This document shows, piece by piece, positions 43,240 to 51,623 of a DNA stretch of 64,000 nucleotides (position 1 is the stretch's first letter; every line of letters starts with the position of its first letter). A program made the translations under genes and the position numbers. The notes beneath the pieces were generated by a model. That model did not search any database. It was not told where the DNA came from and was given only the letters and a program-made list of their open reading frames with translations. The DNA is taken from the NCBI RefSeq assembly GCF_019977655.1, contig NZ_AP024849.1, forward strand, positions 1,893,001 to 1,957,000, in the 5' to 3' direction. This DNA is from Clostridium gelidum (GTDB lineage: Bacteria > Bacillota > Clostridia > Clostridiales > Clostridiaceae).

Positions 43240-45703
43240 GAATTTAAGAGGCTTATCAAAAAGATTCTTTATATCTAATAAGTGGATTACAATTCCATCT
43301 ATAATTGCAATATCTTTATCAATTTTATTAATAACATCACTTATGAATTTCTCAATAAATTCAGAAAATAATTTAAAGAAAAAAACTCTTGAAAAATTTG
43401 GAGCTTTTGAAATACAATGCGGTTACGAGATGGATAGTTCAAAAAGAATTACTAAGGGGTTTTTATTAGAAACTTCTTCTTTAGAAGGAATAGATAAAAT
43501 ATCACCAGTTATTGTAGAGGGTATAGACATTAATATTAATGGAATTAATACTTACACAGTAGGCATAGAAAATGATGAGTTAAGTAAAAGTAAATATAAA
43601 TATAATAGTGATATTGAAGAAAATACAATAATTATTAATAAACAGTTAGCTGATACCTTAAAAGTCAATGAGGGAGATAATGTATTAGTTAATGGTCATG
43701 AAAATAAGGTTATAGAAATTTACAAGGATAAAACATATAGTTCTAATTCTATAAACATAGCAATAATGAATAGAAAATCATTAAAGGAAATATTAAAATT
43801 TCCAGAAGAAGCTAATTATATGATGGTTAAGGTACAAAATGATGATGGTATATCTAAAGTATCTAAGGAATTAATTAATTTAGATAAAGATTTGAGAGTT
43901 GAAGTATTTCAAGAAGATAAGGACTTGCTTGAGAATATTAATAGTATGCAATATTTTATTGGATTTTTAGGAGTTTTAGTATTTATAATGTGTGGAATAT
44001 TTATAGTATCTAATCTTCAAGGATATATATATAAATATACTAAAGATTTTTCAGTAATAAAGGCAGTAGGAGGCTCGTCATTTCAAGTTTTTATTACAGT
44101 ATTAATGCAGACAATGATGATTAATATTACAGGAGTCTTTAGTGGAACAATATTATCATTTTTAATATGTAAACTATTTTTAACTTCCTTTGAATATTAT
44201 TATTTGCCAGCACTAAAGATTGCTTTAATTGGATTTTTAATAATTCAAATTGTTTTATTAATTCCTGTATTTAAAACTTCTAGAATATTACCCTTAAAAG
44301 CCATGGCTAAAAATGATAATGTGGAATTTAAACATATAAAATTAATGAAATATATTATGAAAGGAAGTTTAATTGTTGGAATTATATTAATTTTATCTTG
44401 TATAATTGCAGCAGATAAAAACTCTTTCTTACATGGAATAGGAGGATTTTTATGCATATACTTAAGTTCTTTCTTATTTGTTATGATATATATAAATAAA
44501 ATTTTTCGGTTATTAATGAAGCCACTAAGGTTTATCATTGGAAGAAGTGGAGAGGTTTCAATGAAGATGCTGATACCTCAAGTTAAGAAGAATTCTATAT
44601 TAATCTTGGCTATAACTACAATGATAATCATAACAACCATTGGTGGAAGTTTTGTAAAATTAATTACATTTAACAATGAACAATATTATAGAAAAGAATA
44701 CCTGACGAATATTGTACTAACCTGTGATTATGAACTTAATTATGGGACAACTCTTAAGCTTATAAATGATGTAAATGAAATTGATGATACAGTTGCATCT
44801 GTTATGACAGAAGGTGGTACAACAACTATTATAAGAAATGATAGTAAAAAAAACATTGGATTTTCTTTAGGTAATTTAGAAGAACTGAAAAAACAAGGCT
44901 TAATAAAAAAGTTTGATGGTGATGCAAAAAACAAGGTTATCATAAGTGAAGAATATGCTAAAGAAAATAATATTGTAGTGGGCGAAAAACTTAAATTTAT
45001 TGCACCTAAGTTTGAAAATGAAGAGAACGTTATTTATGCTGAAGGTTATAAGGAACCAGAGTATGAATATAACTTGGAAGTGAGTAGTATAGAGGATGAT
45101 AAGTTAATGAATCGCAAACCTGTATTAATTGATATATCAAATACAAAATTAGTTGATGATATTTCTGGTAGACTAAATAAAATGTATATAGACACAACAA
45201 ATAAGAATATAGATACATTATTAAATGGGAAAATTCAAGAATATCAAGGAATAAAGTGGGCATCTTTAGATACTGTATTAACAGAAACTAATAAAGAGAT
45301 AGAAGAAAGATGGAGCTTTTTTAAATTAGCTTTAATAATTCTTGATTGCTCAATGGTATTTGGAATAATTACTTCAATTAAAAATAATATAAATTCTAAC
45401 AGAAAAGAATATGCGCTTTTAAGATGTATGAAATTTAAACAAAAGGATTTAACAAAAATGATAATAACTCAATCAATAGTTTTCTTGTTAATTGGAGACA
45501 TATTAGGAGTAGCAATTGGAACTATTGGATCTTTTATAGTATCAATATCTGATGGAGGAACTACAATTATATTCCCAGACTATACTACATTAATATTAAT
45601 TTGTGTATGCTCAATTATGTTAGTATTGTTTTGTATTTTTCCAGATATACAAAAAATTCAAAAAGAGAAACTTATTTTAGAATTAAATCAAGAAGAGCTA
45701 TAA
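43232..45703 (+). CDS. FtsX-type ABC permease (first transporter), large form
   Basis: 823 aa. One N-terminal helix followed by a large external domain (about 45-225), three helices in the first FtsX unit (about 235-350), further helices near 375-430 and 450-480, a second external domain (about 485-685) and a final FtsX unit of three helices (690-810). This twofold plan is that of the larger MacB/LolE-like permeases of Firmicutes and differs from the 10-helix BceB type encoded at 46494. It likely exports or displaces a peptide antibiotic. Confidence 0.9.
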   Translation: MIKNLRGLSKRFFISNKWITIPSIIAISLSILLITSLMNFSINSENNLKKKTLEKFGAFEIQCGYEMDSSKRITKGFLLETSSLEGIDKISPVIVEGIDININGINTYTVGIENDELSKSKYKYNSDIEENTIIINKQLADTLKVNEGDNVLVNGHENKVIEIYKDKTYSSNSINIAIMNRKSLKEILKFPEEANYMMVKVQNDDGISKVSKELINLDKDLRVEVFQEDKDLLENINSMQYFIGFLGVLVFIMCGIFIVSNLQGYIYKYTKDFSVIKAVGGSSFQVFITVLMQTMMINITGVFSGTILSFLICKLFLTSFEYYYLPALKIALIGFLIIQIVLLIPVFKTSRILPLKAMAKNDNVEFKHIKLMKYIMKGSLIVGIILILSCIIAADKNSFLHGIGGFLCIYLSSFLFVMIYINKIFRLLMKPLRFIIGRSGEVSMKMLIPQVKKNSILILAITTMIIITTIGGSFVKLITFNNEQYYRKEYLTNIVLTCDYELNYGTTLKLINDVNEIDDTVASVMTEGGTTTIIRNDSKKNIGFSLGNLEELKKQGLIKKFDGDAKNKVIISEEYAKENNIVVGEKLKFIAPKFENEENVIYAEGYKEPEYEYNLEVSSIEDDKLMNRKPVLIDISNTKLVDDISGRLNKMYIDTTNKNIDTLLNGKIQEYQGIKWASLDTVLTETNKEIEERWSFFKLALIILDCSMVFGIITSIKNNINSNRKEYALLRCMKFKQKDLTKMIITQSIVFLLIGDILGVAIGTIGSFIVSISDGGTTIIFPDYTTLILICVCSIMLVLFCIFPDIQKIQKEKLILELNQEEL

Positions 45704-45739
45704 AAGATTATTATATACAATTTGGAGGATAAATTAATT

Positions 45740-46504
45740 ATGAGTATGCTAAGTGTTCAAGACTTAACTAAAATATATAATGGAGAAGATGGACAAAGGT
45801 CTACTACTGCCTTAAATGGAATATCTTTTGAAGTTGACAAAGGTGAATTTGTAGGGATAATGGGTCCATCAGGTAGTGGAAAAACTACTTTGTTAAATAT
45901 TCTAAGTGGAATAGATAGGTTAACCACGGGAAGTGTTAAGATAAACAAAAAAGATATTGCAAAGATGGACAAGGATGAAATAGCTTTATTTAGAAGGTGT
46001 GAGATTGGATTCATATTTCAAGATTTTAATTTATTAGATAGCTTAACTTTAAAAGAAAATGTAATGCTTCCGTTGGTGTTAGATAAAAAATCAGCTGAAG
46101 AAATGGAAAATAAGGCTAAAGAGCTTATGAGCATGTTTGAGATATATGGAATTGCAAATAAATATCCATATAATGTATCAGGTGGTCAACAGCAAAGAAC
46201 TGCAGTAAGTAGAGCATTAGTAAATAATCCTTCAATAGTATTTGGGGATGAGCCTACGGGGAATTTAGATTCAAGATCAGCAAGGAGCATTATGGAGTGC
46301 TTTGAAAAGATGAATAAGGAACTGAAATCAACAATGCTTATTGTTACTCATGATGTTTTTGCTGCAAGTTATTGTAATAGAGTGATTTTTATTAAGGATG
46401 GAAGGCTACATTCTCAAATTATCAAAAAAGGAGATAGAAAAGAATTTTTAGACAATATTATGAACTCCTTGGCGTTACTTGGAGGGGATAGATATGACAT
46501 TTAA
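45740..46504 (+). CDS. BceA-like ABC transporter ATPase (second transporter)
   Basis: 254 aa from the ATG at 45740 (TTGGAGG upstream; an ATG at 45746 is also possible). Walker A MGPSGSGKTTLLN, Q-loop FIFQDFNLLDSL, signature VSGGQQQRTAVSRAL, Walker B IVFGDEPTGNLDSR, H-loop IVTHDVF. Typical BceA. It overlaps the BceB-like permease gene by 11 bp. Confidence 0.94.
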   Translation: MSMLSVQDLTKIYNGEDGQRSTTALNGISFEVDKGEFVGIMGPSGSGKTTLLNILSGIDRLTTGSVKINKKDIAKMDKDEIALFRRCEIGFIFQDFNLLDSLTLKENVMLPLVLDKKSAEEMENKAKELMSMFEIYGIANKYPYNVSGGQQQRTAVSRALVNNPSIVFGDEPTGNLDSRSARSIMECFEKMNKELKSTMLIVTHDVFAASYCNRVIFIKDGRLHSQIIKKGDRKEFLDNIMNSLALLGGDRYDI

Positions 46505-48434
46505 AGATGTTGCAATAAAGAATTTTAAAGGAAGTATAAGAAAATATATTACATATTATTTATGCAATAGTTTTATTATTATGACATTTTTTATGTATTC
46601 AACATTAATGTTCAACGATAAATTATCTAATTCAGACCAAGTGGCAAAAGGTGCTTTAGATACTCTAAAGATTCCAAGTGTTTCATTAGTATTATTCTCA
46701 ATAGTTTTTATTAGTTATGCTCATTCAACTTTTATTAGAGGAAGAAAAAAAGAATTTGGATTATTTATGAGTTTGGGAATGTCTATAGGCGACATAAGAA
46801 GAATAATTGTTTATGAAAATATTTTTATTGGAGTGGCAGCAATCATATTAGGGATTATATCGGGTTTAGTTTTCTCTAGATTATTTTTTCTGATTATAAT
46901 TAAATCAATGGAAATTACAGGCATTGAATATATAATTGGAATTAAAAATTTTCTATTTCCAATAGGCATCTTTATACTAATATATTTGGTTAACATGTTA
47001 GTAACAATGATATCTACATGTAAATTTGAAATTATAAAGCTCATAAAGGAAGAGAAAAAAAATCAATATAATAAAATAAATAACCCTAGGTTAGCATTAG
47101 TAGGTTTTGGACTTGTATTAGGAATGTCAATTATACTATATATAGAAGTTAATTTAACAACTAATTTGCTATTTGAAAGCATGATTATAATTGCAATTGG
47201 AACTTATCTTATGATTTCTCAATTTGGAGGATTTTTAATAAAAATAAGTAAAAAGAATAAAAATAAGTATTATAAAAACTTATTGTTTATTACAAATATA
47301 AATAGCAAGTTTAAGGAAAATAAAAAAATAATTTTTATAACATCTATGCTAATTGCCGTAATAGTATTTTATTCGGGAATGACGTTAAGGTTTTATTTAT
47401 GTGCAGAAAAAGAAGCAATAAAAAATAATACGTATGATATAACGTATTTAGAACTGGGAGAAAAAAATATAATACCAGATGAAAAAATAAATGAAATAGT
47501 AAAGAACAATGGTGAAGATATAGTAAGTAAAAATAATATTGAGTGTATATACTATTATGGAAAAGGAATATTTACAAGTAACGATGAAATTAATAAACTT
47601 AACAATGCAAATCTAGAGGTTGATAATGGAAGATATGTATATTTAACGCAGTATGAAGAACTAAGTGATCAAGAAGAATATATAAATCATGATACCAAAT
47701 TAGAAATACCAATAAAAAATAATATATATGTATTGCAAAAAAGTAATAACTTATTTAAGGATATATTTAGAAGTGATATATATTGGCTTAATGATGTAGC
47801 GATATTAAATAAAAATGACTATGAATTTATTAAGAAAAAAAGTGACAACTATGAAATAGGAAATATTAAATTATATAACTTTAAGAATTGGGAAAATACT
47901 TATAAAATATCGGTAGAACTTGAGGACGCATTAAAAAATAATAATATAGGTAAACCTAATTTTAGGAAGAGTAATTTAAGCTTTAATGAAGATAACTATT
48001 TAAAAGTAGCATCAAAAATAGGAAATTATAAAGAGAATAAACAAGGTTCAGCAATATTAATATTTACATCATCATACCTTGGAGTATTTTTCTTTGTAGC
48101 AATTTCAATAATTTTATTTTTAAAACTATTATCATCTGTAGATTGTGATAAAAATAAATATCAAAGCATGTACAAAATAGGGATGACAGAAAAAGAAATA
48201 AAGAAACAAATAGAAAAAGAATTATTACCTATATTTTTTATAGGTCCAGTAATTGGATGCGGATTAGCATTTGTATATTCAATTGCTTTTTCAAAAGGTT
48301 CTTCTATAGAAGTTAGTAATTTTATTATAAAATGCGACTTAATTGTATTTATGCTATTTTTGATTATTCAAGTTGGATTTTTTAATATATGCAAGTATAA
48401 ATATTCAAGGTTGATATTAGAATCTGAGAGATAA
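46494..48434 (+). CDS. BceB-like ABC permease (second transporter)
   Basis: 646 aa from the ATG at 46494 (GGAGGGG at 6 nt). Ten predicted membrane helices with the large external domain (about residues 310-510) between helices 7 and 8, the plan of BceB/PsdB permeases, and N-terminal FKDVAIKNFKGSIRKYITYY as in the family. BceB binds the lipid II-cycle antibiotic complex and signals to the kinase. Together with 40530-43239 this gives a detoxification module. Confidence 0.92.
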   Translation: MTFKDVAIKNFKGSIRKYITYYLCNSFIIMTFFMYSTLMFNDKLSNSDQVAKGALDTLKIPSVSLVLFSIVFISYAHSTFIRGRKKEFGLFMSLGMSIGDIRRIIVYENIFIGVAAIILGIISGLVFSRLFFLIIIKSMEITGIEYIIGIKNFLFPIGIFILIYLVNMLVTMISTCKFEIIKLIKEEKKNQYNKINNPRLALVGFGLVLGMSIILYIEVNLTTNLLFESMIIIAIGTYLMISQFGGFLIKISKKNKNKYYKNLLFITNINSKFKENKKIIFITSMLIAVIVFYSGMTLRFYLCAEKEAIKNNTYDITYLELGEKNIIPDEKINEIVKNNGEDIVSKNNIECIYYYGKGIFTSNDEINKLNNANLEVDNGRYVYLTQYEELSDQEEYINHDTKLEIPIKNNIYVLQKSNNLFKDIFRSDIYWLNDVAILNKNDYEFIKKKSDNYEIGNIKLYNFKNWENTYKISVELEDALKNNNIGKPNFRKSNLSFNEDNYLKVASKIGNYKENKQGSAILIFTSSYLGVFFFVAISIILFLKLLSSVDCDKNKYQSMYKIGMTEKEIKKQIEKELLPIFFIGPVIGCGLAFVYSIAFSKGSSIEVSNFIIKCDLIVFMLFLIIQVGFFNICKYKYSRLILESER

Positions 48435-48661
48435 AGCGAGAAAACTCTGATAATATAATTAGTAGTAGAAAGACCTTTTTGATTTTTAGATTAAATATGT
48501 TAGAAAACATGCTGTAGTTTATAATATCATAGTTTTAGTATATAATTTTAATATAAGACAGAGAGTAATTATGAATTAGTTAATTTAGAACTTAGAAATA
48601 AATTTATATTTCAAATAAAAATCAGATATGAAAAGTATGGAAAGAAGGTGATTTTTTATTT

Positions 48662-50224
48662 ATGCAAAAGAGATTTAATAGTACAGGAGTATGTGTTTCA
48701 AGAAAACATTATATGGTTGATATAAGTAATAAGCTTAAGGAAATAGAAAAACTAATAGATAGTGAATTTTATTTTACTATGAATAGACCAAGGCAATATG
48801 GAAAGACAACGACTTTAAGTCAGTTGAAAATATTATTAAAGGAAAAGTATTTAGTTATAAGTATTAGTTTTGAAGGAATTGGAGATAAGGCTTTTCAGCG
48901 TGAAGAAGATTTTTCAAAGGTTTTTATGGAAGTGTTAAGTGAAAATATGGCTATAAATTATGAAAATGAAAGTGAAAGACTGTTAGAATTATCAAAAAGT
49001 GTAAATGGTATTAAAGATTTATCAAAAGCAATAACTAAATTTATAAAAGAAACTTCAAAGGATGTAGTTTTAATTATAGATGAAGTAGATAAGAGTTCAA
49101 ATAATCAATTGTTTTTGAGTTTTATAGGAATGCTTAGAAATAAGTATTTAGCTAGAGAAGTAGGGGAAGATTATACATTTAAATCAGTGATTTTAGCAGG
49201 AGTTCATGATGTGAAAAGCTTAAAATTAAAACTTAGGAAAGAAGATGAAGCAAAATATAATTCACCTTGGAACATAGCTGTAGATTTTAATGTAGATATG
49301 AGCTTTTCTAGTAATGAAATTGCATCAATGCTAGTAGAGTATCAAGAAGAGAATAATTTGACCATGGAGATTAAGGAGATTAGTGAAGAATTATATTTCT
49401 TTACAAACGGTTATCCATATTTAGTTAGTAGGCTTTGTCAGATTGTCGATGAGAAAATCTATATTGATGAAAAAAAAGCTTGGACCATAAATAATATCGA
49501 AAAAGCTGTTAAAATTATTAATGAAGAGACGAATACATTGTTTGAAAGTATAGTTAAGAATTTGGAGAACAATAGCGAACTTTATGATTTAACAAAGAGA
49601 ATTTTAATAGATGGAGAACAATTTATTTTTAATCCATTAGATCCAGTAATAAGTCTAGGTATAACTAATGGTATATTTAAAAACGGTGAAAAAGGCGTGG
49701 AGATAAACAATAAGATATTTGAAGAAATAATTTATAATTATATGCTATCAAAAATAAGAACGTCCACTAAAAATATGAGTTTATATAATTTTAAAGCAAA
49801 CTTTATAAAAGAAAATGGAGAACTAGATATAGAGAAGATTCTTAAAAGATTCATGCAGTTTATGAAAGAACAATATTCATCTAAAGATCAAGAATTCATA
49901 GAACATCATGGAAGGATACTGTTTTTAGCATTTATAAAGCCAATAATAAATGGTGTAGGCTTTGATTTTAAAGAAGTTCAAGTTTCAGAAGAAAAGAGAT
50001 TGGATATTGTTATAACCTACAATAATTTTAAATATATAATTGAAATGAAAATATGGAGAGGGCAAAAATATCATGAAGATGGCATAAAACAGCTTTGTGA
50101 TTATTTAGATATTCATTCTTTAGCAAATGGGTATTTGGTTATATTTAATTTCAATAAAAATAAGGAATTTAAGGAAGAAAAGATAAATGTTCAAGGTAAA
50201 GATATATTTGGAGTTTATGTGTAG
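48662..50224 (+). CDS. AAA-ATPase with C-terminal PD-(D/E)XK nuclease-like domain
   Basis: 520 aa. Residues 1-330 are an AAA_35/AAA-like domain: MNRPRQYGKTTTL (P-loop), VVLIIDEVDKSSNN (Walker B), sensor-like ILAGVHDVKSL, and FTNGYPYLVSRLCQ. Residues 420-515 resemble a PD-(D/E)XK nuclease fold: GFDFKEVQVSEEKRLDIVI, then YIIEMKIWRG (E-x-K) and a Gln in QLCDYLD. Such genes occur in many copies in anaerobes and their role is not settled; mobile-element or phage-defence roles have been proposed. It is a single gene with its own terminator. Confidence 0.85.
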   Translation: MQKRFNSTGVCVSRKHYMVDISNKLKEIEKLIDSEFYFTMNRPRQYGKTTTLSQLKILLKEKYLVISISFEGIGDKAFQREEDFSKVFMEVLSENMAINYENESERLLELSKSVNGIKDLSKAITKFIKETSKDVVLIIDEVDKSSNNQLFLSFIGMLRNKYLAREVGEDYTFKSVILAGVHDVKSLKLKLRKEDEAKYNSPWNIAVDFNVDMSFSSNEIASMLVEYQEENNLTMEIKEISEELYFFTNGYPYLVSRLCQIVDEKIYIDEKKAWTINNIEKAVKIINEETNTLFESIVKNLENNSELYDLTKRILIDGEQFIFNPLDPVISLGITNGIFKNGEKGVEINNKIFEEIIYNYMLSKIRTSTKNMSLYNFKANFIKENGELDIEKILKRFMQFMKEQYSSKDQEFIEHHGRILFLAFIKPIINGVGFDFKEVQVSEEKRLDIVITYNNFKYIIEMKIWRGQKYHEDGIKQLCDYLDIHSLANGYLVIFNFNKNKEFKEEKINVQGKDIFGVYV

Positions 50225-50265
50225 TGGTAGTTAAAATAGAATGATATTTTTTGAAAATTTTCTAA

Positions 50266-50313
50266 AAAGGTGTACTTGAGTTGATTTAAAATATACTCAA
50301 GTACACTTTTTCT
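50266..50313 (+). terminator. Terminator after the AAA/nuclease gene
   Basis: Perfect 11-bp stem GTGTACTTGAG/CTCAAGTACAC (50270-50280 with 50296-50306), followed by TTTTTC. Confidence 0.92.
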
Positions 50314-50340
50314 TTATTAAAATAGATATGCTATTAAATA

Positions 50341-50571
50341 TTAGGCACAATCAAAAAAATAACAAGTCCATTTGCCAACCTATTTTCCATAATGGGAAGC
50401 TCGATTCGCATGCGCTCACTGAGTAAGCGATTCACACCAAATCATAGATTTGGGTTCACTGCTCACGTCAGTAAAATGCCATAATACTCGCTATGATGGC
50501 ATTTTACTTCCTTGCCTGATGAAAAATATTCATGGCAGTTTTGGACTTGTTATTTATTTTCATGTGCCTAA
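50341..50571 (+). repeat. Complete MITE-like element (TTAGGCACA family) with internal insert
   Basis: 231 bp from TTAGGCACAATC to CATGTGCCTAA. Ends match those at 39656-39821. Compared with that copy it has about 70 bp more in the left half, with small hairpins of its own (CCAAATC/GATTTGG). No coding capacity. It lies between a terminator and the duplicated chemotaxis promoter. Confidence 0.9.
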
Positions 50572-50626
50572 CTTTATCATTTTTATGTATTTTCTGAATG
50601 ATAATTAAAACATAAAAATACAAGTA

Positions 50627-50654
50627 TTGACATTTTGTTATAAACAGTTACAAT
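50627..50654 (+). promoter_or_regulatory. Promoter of the first chemotaxis module
   Basis: TTGACA (50627-50632), 16-bp spacer, TACAAT (50649-50654). The block CAAGTATTGACATTTTGT and following bases return almost unchanged at 54102-54135 ahead of cheY, so the promoter was part of the duplicated unit. Confidence 0.7.
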
Positions 50655-50805
50655 TGTAATTAAGTAGTTTTCCATATAAGTTATGGATAATCACACTTAT
50701 TAAATACTATTATACATTTTTTAAAAATATTAATAAAAAGTGAGAATACTACTGATATTTAAATTAGAATAGCTCATTTAATTTATTGTTAAGAAGGAGG
50801 AATAT

Positions 50806-51035
50806 ATGGATAATAAAGAATTAATGTTAGAGATGCTTATCTTTGAAACCTTCTAAATAGTAAAACAACTTTAGTAACTTATAATTGATAGGGAAGAATA
50901 AGAAAAATTGAAAACGATGCCAAAAATAAAATATTTAGAATAATGCATACTATAGAGGCGTCTTTTGGAATGACAATAAAAGTTAGGAAGTCAGTTTTTA
51001 CAATCCCCCCTACATATATAAAGCAATCATTGTAA
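50806..51035 (+). pseudogene. cheA: cheA remnant with two internal deletions
   Basis: From the ATG at 50806 (AAGGAGG upstream) this DNA aligns with the start of the intact cheA at 54788, but has stops from codon 17 on. After the HPt phospho-site region (IMHTIE, normally IMHTIKG) the sequence jumps at GGAATGA to the CheW-like domain part (MTIKV...), then again near CAATCATT to the cheA stop region (TGTAAAAAATTAA). About 1.8 kb has been lost. The downstream cheW remains intact. Confidence 0.88.
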
Positions 51036-51057
51036 AAAATTAAAGAGGTGATTAAAA

Positions 51058-51555
51058 ATGGAAGACTTATTACAAGAAATATTTGAAAGTGAAGAAGACA
51101 CTCAAAAGGATAAATATCTTATATTTTCAATTGGTAAAGAATCATATGGTATTGATATTAAATATGTAATAGAGATTATAGGGATTGAGCCAATAACAGA
51201 AGTACTTGAATTGCCTAATTATATTAGAGGAGTAATAAATCTTAGAGGTAAGATAATCCCTGTAATGGATGTTAGACTAAAATTCAAAAAAGAAAAAAAA
51301 GAATATGATGACAGAACCTGTATTATAGTAGTTGAAATAGGAAGTATATGTATTGGCTTGATAATAGACAGAGTTCTAGAGGTCGCAAATATTGATAAAA
51401 ATAACATTTCACCACAACCCAAGACTGGCTACAATAAGGATAATGGCAATAAATATATAAAAGGAATTGGCAAAATTAAAAATGAAATAAGGCTTCTTAT
51501 AGATTGCCATAAACTGCTTGAGGAAGACGAAATAGAAGAATTAAAAAATAATTAA
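51058..51555 (+). CDS. cheW: CheW coupling protein (module 1)
   Basis: 165 aa, behind AAAGAGGTG. CheW fold with KYLIFSIGKESYGIDIKYVI, IRGVINLRGKIIPVMDVRLK and TCIIVVEIGSICIGLIIDRV. It is about 88% identical to the CheW at 56848, mainly differing in the tail. With its own cheA broken it must work with the CheA at 54788 or elsewhere. Confidence 0.93.
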   Translation: MEDLLQEIFESEEDTQKDKYLIFSIGKESYGIDIKYVIEIIGIEPITEVLELPNYIRGVINLRGKIIPVMDVRLKFKKEKKEYDDRTCIIVVEIGSICIGLIIDRVLEVANIDKNNISPQPKTGYNKDNGNKYIKGIGKIKNEIRLLIDCHKLLEEDEIEELKNN

Positions 51556-51623
51556 ATTTAATAAACTTATTAAATTATTTATTAATTAGATAAATTTTAT
51601 GGGAAATAGAGAGGGGTATAATT

